A stretch of 64,000 nt of DNA. Source: DMER64 sp049652385 (GTDB lineage: Bacteria > Bacteroidota > Bacteroidia > Bacteroidales > UBA932). The stretch is from positions 1-64,000 of the forward strand of contig JBASDX010000002.1 of the NCBI GenBank assembly GCA_049652385.1. The letters are read 5' to 3'. The notes under the pieces were generated by a model. That model was not told where the DNA came from and searched no databases. It saw only the letters and a list, made by a program, of their open reading frames with translations. A program made the position numbers and the translations under genes. Below are positions 15,078 through 23,082 of this stretch, piece after piece (within the stretch, counting starts at the first letter, position 1; each line of letters begins with the position of its first letter).

Positions 15078-16034
15078 TTACGCTTCTACCCATGTGAACA
15101 GGCAGGTGCCTGCCGTAAAGCCGGCCCCAAATCCGCTCAGGAGTACGGTATCGCCTTCTTTCAGGCGGCCCTCCCGATTGAGTTCGTCCAACAGAATGGG
15201 TATAGTGGCGGACGAGGTATTTCCTGTTCGTTCTATGTTGTGCGGGAACTTCTCTTTGGGTTGTTGTAAGGTGGTGCGTATGGCTTCCAGGATACGCATG
15301 TTGGCCTGGTGGCAGATGTAATGGTCCACCTGATCTGCGTTCAGGCCTGTTTTATCAAGTACGTATCGGATGCCGTCGATGGAAGCCGTCACGGCCATCT
15401 TGAACACCTCTTTACCGTTCATGTGCATAGGTACCCCTCGTTGGGTAGTTTTTACAAAAGGACACTCTTCCAGCGGACGTTGGTAGTAGAGGATTTCCGG
15501 TCTGTGAATGGCCGTTATCATAGAGGCTTTGAAACTTTCTCCTTTTGTGACAACGGCAGCAGCGGCTCCGTCGCCAAAGAGTACGGCGGTGTTTCTGTCT
15601 TTCCAGCTGCACATGCGGGTAGGTTCTTCTGCACATACAATGAGTATGTTAGCAGCTTTTCCCGTATCTATGTATAGCTGTGCCATGTCCAAAGCATACA
15701 CAAAACCGCTGCAGGCTGCATTCAAATCTGTACAGGCGCAGGTGGCATTGACACCACCGGCAATCAAACAGCTTAATGAGGGGGTGACGTAGTAATTGAC
15801 AACGTTAGAGCAAATGATATAATCCAGGTCTTTTCCGGTTATACCGGCTTGATCCAGAGCCTTTTGAGCTGCTTCTATGGCCAGATCTTTCAAATTTTCG
15901 TCGGAAATGATTCTCCGTTCCACAATACCCGTACGGGTTCGAATCCATTCGTCGCTCGTATCCAGGAATACGGACAGCATGTCGTTAGTGACTGCTAATG
16001 AAGGTAATGCACTTCCCGTTCCAATAATTTTCAT
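15078..16034 (-). CDS. fabH: 3-oxoacyl-ACP synthase III
   Basis: The 318-aa thiolase-fold enzyme has DLNAACSGFVYALD (catalytic Cys about 111), CHQANMRILEAI (His about 241) and NTSSATIPILLDEL (Asn about 271). It starts fatty acid synthesis by condensing acetyl-CoA (or branched acyl-CoA) with malonyl-ACP. ATG at 16034 begins directly with MKIIGTGSALP, the usual FabH start. It heads the minus-strand fab operon. Confidence 0.93.
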   Translation of the reverse strand: MKIIGTGSALPSLAVTNDMLSVFLDTSDEWIRTRTGIVERRIISDENLKDLAIEAAQKALDQAGITGKDLDYIICSNVVNYYVTPSLSCLIAGGVNATCACTDLNAACSGFVYALDMAQLYIDTGKAANILIVCAEEPTRMCSWKDRNTAVLFGDGAAAAVVTKGESFKASMITAIHRPEILYYQRPLEECPFVKTTQRGVPMHMNGKEVFKMAVTASIDGIRYVLDKTGLNADQVDHYICHQANMRILEAIRTTLQQPKEKFPHNIERTGNTSSATIPILLDELNREGRLKEGDTVLLSGFGAGFTAGTCLFTWVEA

Positions 16035-16406
16035 AAGTAAATGTCCCGTTTATTGATGACGAGCATAATAATAGCCCCAAAAGCGTGCCAAAGGGGTGTT
16101 CCGCCGGGTAAATAATTCACTATTGCGCTCTCTGGTATTGTTACGCCTTTATAGGGGTTAGCTTATGTGACCGGCTTAATATCAGGGAATATGGCGGCTG
16201 GTTACAGAGGGAAAAAAAGTGTCCGCTCTGTTATTTCCGTTCTTGCATCTTCTTATTTTCGGCCGGAATTTTATCAAAAAAGATGGGGAATGGGGAAAAA
16301 TCCGTTTGTTTTTCCCCAAGTACGGGGAATTGATTCCTGAGGGTCAGCCGCTTATGATTTTAGAAGGTTGGGGATTGTGCACTTGGCCGGATTGCTCCGG
16401 TGTGCC
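16035..16406. other. Intergenic region between fabH and the MBL gene
   Basis: No convincing gene. It holds a perfect 10-bp hairpin TGGGGAAAAA (16291-16300)/TTTTTCCCCA (16309-16318) with an 8-nt loop, and a weaker hairpin with CCGGA/TCCGG near 16388-16400. A 73-codon plus-strand frame starting at 16219 has no recognisable domain and runs into the family 2 repeat, so I leave it out. Confidence 0.5.
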
Positions 16407-16506
16407 ATCTCTGATCAAGTGCGCCACTTTTGCAAGATGAAAGCTCAACACGCTGCATATTTGCAAGTTGTATTTTGTAAAAAACATTTGGTGCATTAGA
16501 TCTGAT
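16407..16506 (+). repeat. Family 2 palindromic repeat, copy 2
   Basis: From ATCTCTGATCAAGTGCGCCA to GGTGCATTAGATCTGAT, matching copy 1 (6111-6210) at both ends. The ends pair imperfectly (TCAAGTGCGCCA with TGGTGCATTAGA). It is followed at about 16518-16565 by an imperfect tandem of TTGAGGyTTTTTGTG. It lies between the divergent fabH and MBL genes and so may affect either promoter. Confidence 0.7.
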
Positions 16507-16590
16507 TTGTAGCACGATATTGAGGCTTTTTGTGCTGTTTCGTTGAGGTTTTTTGTGGTATTCCGTTGAAAATTCAAACCGAATATTGCT

Positions 16591-16598
16591 TACATTTG
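16591..16598 (+). promoter_or_regulatory. -7 box directly before the MBL gene
   Basis: TACATTTG is followed by TTAA and the ATG at 16603. The gap of 4 nt predicts a leaderless or nearly leaderless transcript. Confidence 0.45.
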
Positions 16599-16602
16599 TT
16601 AA

Positions 16603-17457
16603 ATGCAATACAGGATTACTTTCTTAGGTACCGGAACGTCAACAGGTGTGCCCCTGATTGGTTGTCAATGCCCTATTTGTACATCGGAAGACGAGAGGGA
16701 TAAGCGGTTGCGTTCGTCGGTACTGGTGGAAGCGTTTCCGAAAAGCGCCTTGAAAAATCATACCGGAAGTGGTATTGCAGGTAGTGATGGAACGGGTTTG
16801 GTAACGAACTCTGAAGGTACACAGCCTCTTACGATTCTGATTGATGCGGGGCCCGATTTTCGGCAGCAGATGCTTCGGGTAAAAGTTAAGTCGTTGGATG
16901 GGATTCTGTTAACGCACGAGCATTGGGACCATGTGGCGGGTTTGGATGATGTGCGGGCGCTTAATTTTTTGACAAGAAGACCGGTGCCTGTGTATGGAGA
17001 GCAGCGGGTTCTGGACAATATTCAGAAAGTATTTAGTTATGCCTTTGTTAATCAGTACCTGCCCGGCCTTCCAAAGATAACGCTGCATACGATAGAGAAT
17101 CGCGAATTTTCTCTTGGAGGTGTTTCTGTAATACCCGTGCGGGCCTATCATAATAAACTGCCTGTCTATGGCTTTCGGATAGGACCCTTCGGCTATCTGA
17201 CAGATGCCAATTATATAGATAATTGCGAGTTGGATAAGTTTACAGGGGTAGAGGTATTCGTGGTAAGTACGGTTATGAAAACGCCGCACCGCTCGCATTT
17301 TGCATTGGACGATGCCATTCAGGTGGGGCGGCGGACGGGAGCCCGACAAATCTACCTAACGCATATGTCTCATCGCCTGGGCCCATATGAAACGTTTTGT
17401 GAGGAGCTGCCACCGGGTGTAGCTCCGGCTTACGATGGACTGGTGGTGGAATTGTAA
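16603..17457 (+). CDS. PhnP-like metallo-beta-lactamase fold hydrolase
   Basis: The 284-aa protein starts ITFLGTGTSTGVPLIGCQCP and carries LLTHEHWDHVAGLDDVR, the HxHxDH di-metal site, and DAGPDFRQQM. These are typical of PhnP-related cyclic phosphodiesterases found widely in Bacteroidota. CQCPIC near residue 21-26 may bind a structural zinc as in PhnP. A Gly/Ser/Thr-rich stretch of about 25 residues (KNHTGSGIAGSDGTGL and on) is inserted before the DAGPDFR strand. The true substrate is unknown. It converges with the acyltransferase gene (2-bp gap). Confidence 0.85.
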   Translation: MQYRITFLGTGTSTGVPLIGCQCPICTSEDERDKRLRSSVLVEAFPKSALKNHTGSGIAGSDGTGLVTNSEGTQPLTILIDAGPDFRQQMLRVKVKSLDGILLTHEHWDHVAGLDDVRALNFLTRRPVPVYGEQRVLDNIQKVFSYAFVNQYLPGLPKITLHTIENREFSLGGVSVIPVRAYHNKLPVYGFRIGPFGYLTDANYIDNCELDKFTGVEVFVVSTVMKTPHRSHFALDDAIQVGRRTGARQIYLTHMSHRLGPYETFCEELPPGVAPAYDGLVVEL

Positions 17458-17459
17458 AA

Positions 17460-18776
17460 TTAATTAATCCACGCTACGAATCTTTTTTTATCAGCCCGTA
17501 GGTCACGGGAGCGTAGCCAGCGGATGTTGGAACGGGCAATGCGAAACCATTTGTGGTATTGGTAGAAGAAAAAAGGAGCCGGTAAACCCACGACCAATAA
17601 GAGCAAAGCCAATTGCCAGGGGACCAGGGCAAATAGGATTGGGATGGCTATAAGCACGGTGAGGGTCCAGAACAAGAGGGTGGCTACGTAGCGTACGGTA
17701 TTGTGAAAAGCTTTGTCTTCCATTTTGGAGCAGATAAGCCGGGTAATGAGCAAAGTAGGCAAGGCCAAAAGGGTGCAGGCAACAAAATAAGGGAGAAGGA
17801 CAATGAGTAGCGGAATACGGGTGAGGAGGGCTGCCAATGGAGCCGGGTTGGCTACGGAGGACATGCTTATTCTTTTCTGTGCACGTTTCTCTGCAAACCG
17901 AGCCACTTCTTCCAACATACCCTTACTTTCTTCAGGGGCCGTTTCTTTCTTTTTCAACACTAACTCTACCGTTTGTTTGTTGGCTTGCAACCGGTCTTTC
18001 AGGGAGCGTGGGCACAAGCCCATTTGTTTGATTCTGCTGTGTCCGGAAAGTCCGCACAGCTCCCATATGGCTGTATAGTCCTCATCATCCGGGATGTAGA
18101 GAATCAACTCTTTTAAGGCCTGTTCCAGCAGGTCTTTCAATTCGTTCATGAGAACAGGCTGCTCTTTGCCGGGGTTGTCGGCTACATACTGCGTAACATC
18201 GATGGGATCGCCAATCTGGCACAGCAACGAGGTGCGGTAGCGGAAGAAATGGCCGTATTCCAATCCCACCGGAATTATGTAAACGTGACGGGCCGAGTCG
18301 GTAATTTCTTCGTTGGCCAGCAAGGCGATGCGGAAAATGCCTTTACCCAGGGGCAAAAGGCTGTGCATGGGCCGATGGGTGCCTTCGGGGGTGATGACAA
18401 AGGGAACGTTGTGTTTGAGTACTTCTACGGCTTCACGGATGATTTCTTCATTGTGTTTAAGTGAGCTTACACCATCGCGTATACGGTGGATAGGCATGAT
18501 GCGTAGAAAATGCAGGACTTTGGCAAAAAGCTTGTTTTTGAAAATATCGGCCCTGGCTACAAAAACTTTTGCCCGGGTATCTATATCAAGTACAGACATA
18601 GGGTCCATCATGGCGCTCGTGTGGTTGGGCGCGAAAATGACAGGCTGATCAACAGGGATTTTTTTTACGCCGTGGTATTCTCGTTTGCCGTATGACAAAC
18701 GGTATATAAACATGACATAGGGTTTGAAAAACCAATAGGCCCAATTCCATTCATATATGCGTCGTTTACACTGCAT
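17460..18776 (-). CDS. Lysophospholipid acyltransferase-family membrane protein
   Basis: The PlsC-like domain shows PVIFAPNHTSAMMDPMSV (about residue 45, the NH..D acceptor motif), FVARADIFKN and FVITPEGTHRP (EGTH motif). The C-terminal 120 residues contain two or three TM helices, an extension seen in Bacteroidota glycerophosphate acyltransferase-like proteins. I use ATG at 18776 because the upstream ATG at 18806 lies deeper inside the preceding gene. It would acylate lysophosphatidate or a related lipid in the inner membrane. Confidence 0.82.
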   Translation of the reverse strand: MQCKRRIYEWNWAYWFFKPYVMFIYRLSYGKREYHGVKKIPVDQPVIFAPNHTSAMMDPMSVLDIDTRAKVFVARADIFKNKLFAKVLHFLRIMPIHRIRDGVSSLKHNEEIIREAVEVLKHNVPFVITPEGTHRPMHSLLPLGKGIFRIALLANEEITDSARHVYIIPVGLEYGHFFRYRTSLLCQIGDPIDVTQYVADNPGKEQPVLMNELKDLLEQALKELILYIPDDEDYTAIWELCGLSGHSRIKQMGLCPRSLKDRLQANKQTVELVLKKKETAPEESKGMLEEVARFAEKRAQKRISMSSVANPAPLAALLTRIPLLIVLLPYFVACTLLALPTLLITRLICSKMEDKAFHNTVRYVATLLFWTLTVLIAIPILFALVPWQLALLLLVVGLPAPFFFYQYHKWFRIARSNIRWLRSRDLRADKKRFVAWIN

Positions 18777-19725
18777 GTTGTTTACGGTCACATCGGTTGA
18801 AAACAAAGGATATACCTAATCCGGAGAGGATATGCCAAATACCCCACCAGGCGGTGATGAACAACATACCGCCGTAGGCCAAATCGGGTGGGAAAATTTT
18901 GGGATTAAACAGCAGTACAAGACCCAGTCCCGAGTTCTGAATACCGGTTTCTATAGTAATGGTACGTCTGTCTTTACGGGGAATACGAAAAATGGTACCG
19001 GTACCGTATCCAATACCTAGAGCCAGTGCGTTATGGATGAAGACGATAAAGAAAATGTAAAAAATGTACTCAATGAAAATATCAAAGTTGTTGCTAAAAG
19101 CCAGCACTACCATGACCATGAAAAAGATCAGGGAAAAGTATTGCATGGGCTTTTTCATTTTCTCTGCGGCTTTGGGGAAATAATGCACAAACAGCATCCC
19201 CAATATAAGCGGAATACCCAGGAGGATAAAAACTGTTTCAAACGTTTGCCAAAGATCTATATGCAGCGGTTGCAATACGGCTCCGGCTCTCGTGTTCAAG
19301 TAACGGGTATAGAGGCCGCCCCAAAGGGCAAAGTTGAAGGGCGTCATAAACGTGGCTGCCGAGGTGCTTATGGCCGTCAGGGTTACAGAGAGTTCTGTGT
19401 TAGCTTTGGACAGGGAAGACATGAAATTGGAGATATTGCCTCCGGGACAGGCAGCCACCAGAATCATACCCATGGCCACCATGGGAGTAATGTAGCTGTT
19501 TAGTGCCATGACCAGAAGAAACGTCATGGCCGGAAGCAGAACCAATTGGCAAATCAATCCCAGGATGGCCGATTTAGGTTTGACAAATACGTTTTTGAAT
19601 TCTTTGGGTTTGATCCCCAGGGCTACACCAAACATGACTAACGCCAGGACGAAGTTGATAGCCCTCATCCCACCGGCAGAAAAATTCAACCGTATGGGAT
19701 CTAAATTGAGTAGTTGTTCGTACAT
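18766..19725 (-). CDS. Bile acid:sodium symporter (BASS) family transporter
   Basis: This 319-aa protein has nine or ten TM segments and the family motifs MFGVALGIKPKEFKNVF and LVAACPGGNISNFMSSLSKAN (the crossover region with the ACPGG motif), then ELSVTLTAISTSAATFMTP. The family moves bile acids or other organic anions with sodium. In a gut bacterium bile acids are possible but the substrate is not shown by the sequence. It overlaps the acyltransferase by 11 bp. Confidence 0.88.
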   Translation of the reverse strand: MYEQLLNLDPIRLNFSAGGMRAINFVLALVMFGVALGIKPKEFKNVFVKPKSAILGLICQLVLLPAMTFLLVMALNSYITPMVAMGMILVAACPGGNISNFMSSLSKANTELSVTLTAISTSAATFMTPFNFALWGGLYTRYLNTRAGAVLQPLHIDLWQTFETVFILLGIPLILGMLFVHYFPKAAEKMKKPMQYFSLIFFMVMVVLAFSNNFDIFIEYIFYIFFIVFIHNALALGIGYGTGTIFRIPRKDRRTITIETGIQNSGLGLVLLFNPKIFPPDLAYGGMLFITAWWGIWHILSGLGISFVFNRCDRKQHAV

Positions 19726-19735
19726 AATTGTTTAT

Positions 19736-21106
19736 TTAAAACATGTAGCCCAGCATGATATACAATCCTGTATTGCCATCTTGTTTACTCAGGGCTTTGG
19801 CAAAGTCTACCGATATGATAAAGTTTTCGTTCATGGCTATTTTCAACCCGGCACCGGCACTCATGTGTACTCCGTCTTTTTCAGCAAAGAAATCTTCGTA
19901 CCGCACGCCCGATAAGGCAGTCAGGGTACGTAGTTCAGACGGACTGCGGGTCAGTTTGGACTGTTTGGTGATGTATCCCACATCAAACAAGGGGTTGATT
20001 CCTACGTAAAAAGCTTGACGGGCTATTTGGAAAGAAACCAGTTTCAGCCGTAATTCCACGTTGGCGTATGCGTAGCCGTCTCCGGTCACGCGGTTTCTAA
20101 CTATCCCGCGTAAACTATTGGCACCGCCCAGCATTTCATAATTGGCTCTTTTGGTATACAGGGTAGCCATGTAGTTTTTCATGTAATAGGGGGTTTCTCC
20201 CCAAAGGGCGCTTTGGTAGCCTAGCCGGTACGCAAAAATCATCTTGTCTTTCCAGATAGAGATGTAATGGCGGAAAGAGGCGTTCAGCGTTACATGGTTG
20301 TATTCTTTTTGGTCGCCAAAAGCTCCAAAGTATGTTAAAAACGCATCGGCCCAGATGCCCCGGCTGGGGTTGTTCAGCTGGTTGCGCGTATCAAAGGTCA
20401 ATCCGGCACGAACGAAAGGATGTGTGCCCCCGTGCAGCTCGTTGGCTTTTATCAGCCCCCAGTTTTGAGGGCTGTAGTAGTTGAACAAGGTGGGTTGTTC
20501 GGTTGTGGCCGGCAGCTTTTTATCATCGGCTTTCCCTTTGTTCAAAAAATCGATGTTTACCTGATCGGCATAGTAATAGAACACGCCTGCTCCTGCGTTC
20601 CAGTAAAGATTTCCTGAAATGTTACCCTGAAAATCTGCCGTAGCGCGGAAGAAGTCTTTTTTCATTTTATAGAACGCCCTCGACTTATACACGTCAAGAT
20701 TCGTTTGTCCCCAATCCGGGTTGTAGACAGATTGGAATCCGTTAAAGCCCATAAAATCGGCCATGGCTTCCGGAATATAACTCACATCCAGGGTGACACG
20801 TACTTTGGGAATGAGGTATTCGGAATCGTAAAATACGCGGAACAATCCGGAACGCTTGGTGGTGTAGTTGGCTTCTACGTACATCAGGTGTTTGTACTTG
20901 GGAAATAGGTCCCCGTCTCCGTAATGAAAGAATTCAGCCAGGGCACCGTATTGGAAACCCAGGTCTGTGTTGTAGCCGACACTGGGTAAAGCTCCAAAGG
21001 ACCAACCCTTTTTGACAATGGCAGTACTGTCTTTTTCAGCTGCCTGTACGGTAGCTATAGGGAATAGTAAGGTAATACTTATAAATAAAAAAAGAGTCTT
21101 TTTCAT
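19736..21106 (-). CDS. Outer membrane beta-barrel protein, Omp85/BamA C-terminal-like
   Basis: A signal peptide (MKKTLFLFISITLLFPIATVQA-type, cut near residue 22) precedes a barrel with alternating strands and a C-terminal aromatic residue (LYIMLGYMF). The segment GGANSLRGIVRNRVTGDGYAY is like the R-G-(Y/F) strand-loop of surface-antigen (Bac_surface_Ag) barrels; no POTRA domains precede it. At 456 aa it is barrel-only, like patatin-associated or stand-alone Omp85-type barrels. The function is unknown. Confidence 0.75.
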   Translation of the reverse strand: MKKTLFLFISITLLFPIATVQAAEKDSTAIVKKGWSFGALPSVGYNTDLGFQYGALAEFFHYGDGDLFPKYKHLMYVEANYTTKRSGLFRVFYDSEYLIPKVRVTLDVSYIPEAMADFMGFNGFQSVYNPDWGQTNLDVYKSRAFYKMKKDFFRATADFQGNISGNLYWNAGAGVFYYYADQVNIDFLNKGKADDKKLPATTEQPTLFNYYSPQNWGLIKANELHGGTHPFVRAGLTFDTRNQLNNPSRGIWADAFLTYFGAFGDQKEYNHVTLNASFRHYISIWKDKMIFAYRLGYQSALWGETPYYMKNYMATLYTKRANYEMLGGANSLRGIVRNRVTGDGYAYANVELRLKLVSFQIARQAFYVGINPLFDVGYITKQSKLTRSPSELRTLTALSGVRYEDFFAEKDGVHMSAGAGLKIAMNENFIISVDFAKALSKQDGNTGLYIMLGYMF

Positions 21107-21124
21107 AATTCAGAACGTTTTTTA

Positions 21125-22294
21125 TTAACCAATCCATTTTAAGGCCTCTGCCAGGAGCACGCCCAGGTATGTACCGACAGCGTATCCTATCAGGCCAATT
21201 ACAATCCCGTTTACCAGTACTTTTCTGTTGTTCATGGCAGCGGCAACGGGAGGAACAAAAGGCGGTGAGAATAAAAGGGCAATATGGGATACGGTGAACA
21301 GATCCGCATCTACTTTGAAGATCTTGGCAAACAGCAAGTGCAGCAGTACGGAAGTCACCAGGATAAAGGCAATCAAACCCATAATATTCAGGCTGGTACG
21401 ACTGAACAGGGCGTGGATATCAAACATAGAGGCTATGATGATGCTGAAAACGAGGATAAAATACATCCCGAATTCAAACGTTTTTGGAATTTCTCTGATT
21501 TTCTTTACAAAAGAAGCGGCAATAGCCAAGGTGGTAATGGTAAGGATGATAATCAATTCGTTTAATCCGGCTCCCAGGGCCATAGACAGGCCGGCTCCAA
21601 TGGCAAGGCATGCAATAGATAAAACGAGCGCAAAGAGGAGCCTTCCGAACGTACCTTTTTTAAAGATACCGGAATAATCTTCAAACGTTTCTTGTACTTT
21701 CACATTATTGTTGGCCTGTTCCCGGCTGTTATGAGGCAGGATTTTCCGAAATAATTTGTAGCCTCCGGAAAGGATAAACAACAAAAAGAAAAACGATATG
21801 GCCATTTCAAACGTTTGTACCAGGATGTACGTGTCTTCTTGAACCCGGAGTGCAGTTTTAAGTGACACAAAGTTTAAGGTGCCTCCCGTATACATGCCTA
21901 CGAGCAAGCCGCAGGATTTCCACAATTCCGGAATATTGCTGCTGCGGAACAACAGGTACGCTAATGTAACGGATACTAAAATTGACACAATCCCTGCTGC
22001 CAATGTTGCCATAGTCTTTTTTAAGGTCTTAAACCACAGCACAAAATGCGATGAAAACAACATCAGAGGTATGGCAATGGGTACCGTAAGGTTCATCATC
22101 CATTCCTGCAGGGTTGACAATGCGGCAGTTTGCTCCTGAGGCATTTTTGTCAATCCGGACAACGCCATGACAATGCCCACGGTATAGGCCAGCAATACAG
22201 TTCCTATCTTTGAAAAGAACCGGTAGCGCTGAAAAAGGTACATGATTAGAACGGGAACTGCAACGTAGATAGTAGCTATTAGGTAGAGTCTCAT
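21125..22294 (-). CDS. DUF819-family integral membrane protein
   Basis: This 389-aa protein has about eleven TM segments and matches the DUF819 (YjcL-like) family: AYTVGIVMALSGL, GMYTGGTLNFVSLKTAL and SPPFVPPVAAAMNNRKVLVN. The last glycine/proline segment before the C-terminal helices is conserved in the family. I choose ATG at 22294; a longer frame to 22483 would run through a terminator, a promoter and a 15-bp direct repeat. The family is thought to be transport-related. It heads the operon down to the acyltransferase. Confidence 0.82.
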   Translation of the reverse strand: MRLYLIATIYVAVPVLIMYLFQRYRFFSKIGTVLLAYTVGIVMALSGLTKMPQEQTAALSTLQEWMMNLTVPIAIPLMLFSSHFVLWFKTLKKTMATLAAGIVSILVSVTLAYLLFRSSNIPELWKSCGLLVGMYTGGTLNFVSLKTALRVQEDTYILVQTFEMAISFFFLLFILSGGYKLFRKILPHNSREQANNNVKVQETFEDYSGIFKKGTFGRLLFALVLSIACLAIGAGLSMALGAGLNELIIILTITTLAIAASFVKKIREIPKTFEFGMYFILVFSIIIASMFDIHALFSRTSLNIMGLIAFILVTSVLLHLLFAKIFKVDADLFTVSHIALLFSPPFVPPVAAAMNNRKVLVNGIVIGLIGYAVGTYLGVLLAEALKWIG

Positions 22295-22298
22295 GACA

Positions 22299-22306
22299 CA
22301 AAGGTA
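22299..22306 (-). promoter_or_regulatory. -7 box directly before the DUF819 gene
   Basis: TACCTTTG is followed by TGTC and the ATG at 22294. It touches the T-run of the terminator just upstream, so upstream transcription would end where this operon begins. Confidence 0.5.
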
Positions 22307-22348
22307 AAAAAAAACGACACTTTTTATCAAAAGTAGTAAAAAGTGCCG
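22306..22348 (-). terminator. Rho-independent terminator reading on the minus strand
   Basis: CACTTTTTA (22318-22326) and TAAAAAGTG (22337-22345) form a perfect 9-bp stem, extended by two more pairs past one mismatch, and nine T follow on the minus strand (22314-22306). It would stop minus-strand transcripts coming through array B and the tyrosine phenol-lyase-like gene. Confidence 0.75.
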
Positions 22349-22375
22349 TAGGCCCGCCGTCGGATTCACACTCGA

Positions 22376-22405
22376 CGCACACCCTCCCTCCGCACACCCT
22401 CCCTC
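22376..22405. repeat. Two copies of a 15-bp direct repeat
   Basis: CGCACACCCTCCCTC occurs twice head to tail (22376-22390, 22391-22405), followed by a degenerate third start (CGCAT). It lies between the terminator and array B; no function is evident. Confidence 0.7.
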
Positions 22406-22469
22406 CGCATTTTCTCCCTGTGTACCCCTTCTCGATGCGGGAGCCCCTGTTTTCTTCGTTTTCCGAACG

Positions 22470-22560
22470 AGGTGGTAAGTCATCGTTTTTGGGCAGAAGT
22501 GTCAACGTGCTGAATAGCAGCGTGTTGCAGTATTGCACTCTTTTGTGGTACTTACCACCT
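22470..22560 (-). repeat. Family 1 stem-bounded unit B1
   Basis: AGGTGGTAAGT (22470-22480) and ACTTACCACCT (22550-22560) are perfect inverse copies around a 69-nt interior. Read on the minus strand, CTGCAA and GTTGACA fall at the same interior positions as in array A. The A-T pair at arm position 4 of other units is G-C here on both sides. Confidence 0.88.
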
Positions 22561-22597
22561 TGGCGCAAAAAGGCAGTTTTTTCCCGTTTCTTTGACG

Positions 22598-22688
22598 AGG
22601 TAGTAAGTAGCTGTTTCCGGGTTGAGGCGTTAACTCACAGACATACACGCGTTTACAGCACTACGTCGTTTTATGGCACTTACTACCC
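22598..22688 (-). repeat. Family 1 stem-bounded unit B2
   Basis: AGGTAGTAAGT (22598-22608) with ACTTACTACC (22678-22687); 10 perfect pairs and a 69-nt interior. It starts exactly 128 nt after B1. On the minus strand the interior has CTGTAA and GTTAACG in register with array A. Confidence 0.88.
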
Positions 22689-22725
22689 TCGGTCAAAAGA
22701 AGCTGTTTTCGGTGTTTTCCGGGGG

Positions 22726-22816
22726 AGGTAGCAAGTAGCCATTTTCGGAGATTGACTTCAATCTTCAGATATACAACAACTTGCAGCACTACATCGTTTT
22801 GTGGCACTTACTACCT
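22726..22816 (-). repeat. Family 1 stem-bounded unit B3
   Basis: AGGTAGCAAGT (22726-22736) with ACTTACTACCT (22806-22816), one mismatch. The 69-nt interior on the minus strand has CTGCAA and TTGTATATCTG, shared with unit A1. It starts exactly 128 nt after B2. Confidence 0.88.
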
Positions 22817-22853
22817 CCGCCAGAAAAGCCTGTTTTCCGCTGGTTTCGTGACG

Positions 22854-22944
22854 AGGTGGTAAGTCATTGTATCTGGGGTAAGGTGCTAACGTGTAGAATG
22901 ACAGCGTATTGCGACATTGCACTCTTATGTGCCACTTACCACCT
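22854..22944 (-). repeat. Family 1 stem-bounded unit B4
   Basis: AGGTGGTAAGT (22854-22864) and ACTTACCACCT (22934-22944), perfect inverse copies around 69 nt. It starts exactly 128 nt after B3. Its interior is closest to B1, while B2 and B3 resemble each other. Confidence 0.88.
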
Positions 22945-22962
22945 TGAAGAGGCGTGGCGAAC

Positions 22963-23054
22963 GGCTGTATCGGCACGAAAAATCCTCCCCACCTAGGGGT
23001 GGGTCCCCTCCCTTTTCGGGAGCCAATGTTTTCCTTAGCCGATACAGTCCGGCC
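22963..23054 (-). repeat. Family 3 structured repeat, complete copy B
   Basis: On the minus strand it reads TGTATCGGC (23046-23038), TAAGGAAAACATTGG, hairpin CTCCC-gaaaa-GGGAG, hairpin CCCACC-ccta-GGTGGG, GGATTTTTCGT and GCCGATACA (22974-22966). Against copy A the main stem has changed G-C to T-A on both sides, and other differences lie mostly in the hairpin loops. It is next to array B, upstream in the array's minus-strand orientation. Confidence 0.85.
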
Positions 23055-23082
23055 TCCGGTACAACTGTTATGGCGCACGGAT

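Noticed and set aside
14370..15269. 299-codon plus-strand frame opposite fabK and fabH
   Set aside because: It spans two well-supported genes on the other strand, with low-complexity His/Gly composition typical of shadow frames.
16219..16440. 73-codon plus-strand ORF upstream of the MBL gene
   Set aside because: It has no domain, contains a perfect hairpin and ends inside a repeat.
22295..22483. N-terminal extension of the DUF819 protein
   Set aside because: The extra 63 codons pass through a terminator, a promoter and a direct repeat and encode a Cys/Gly-rich stretch unlike the family.
22470..22944. Arrays as integron attC sites
   Set aside because: attC sites flank gene cassettes and carry RYYYAAC/GTTRRRY core sites. 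Here no ORFs lie between units, and no integrase is visible.
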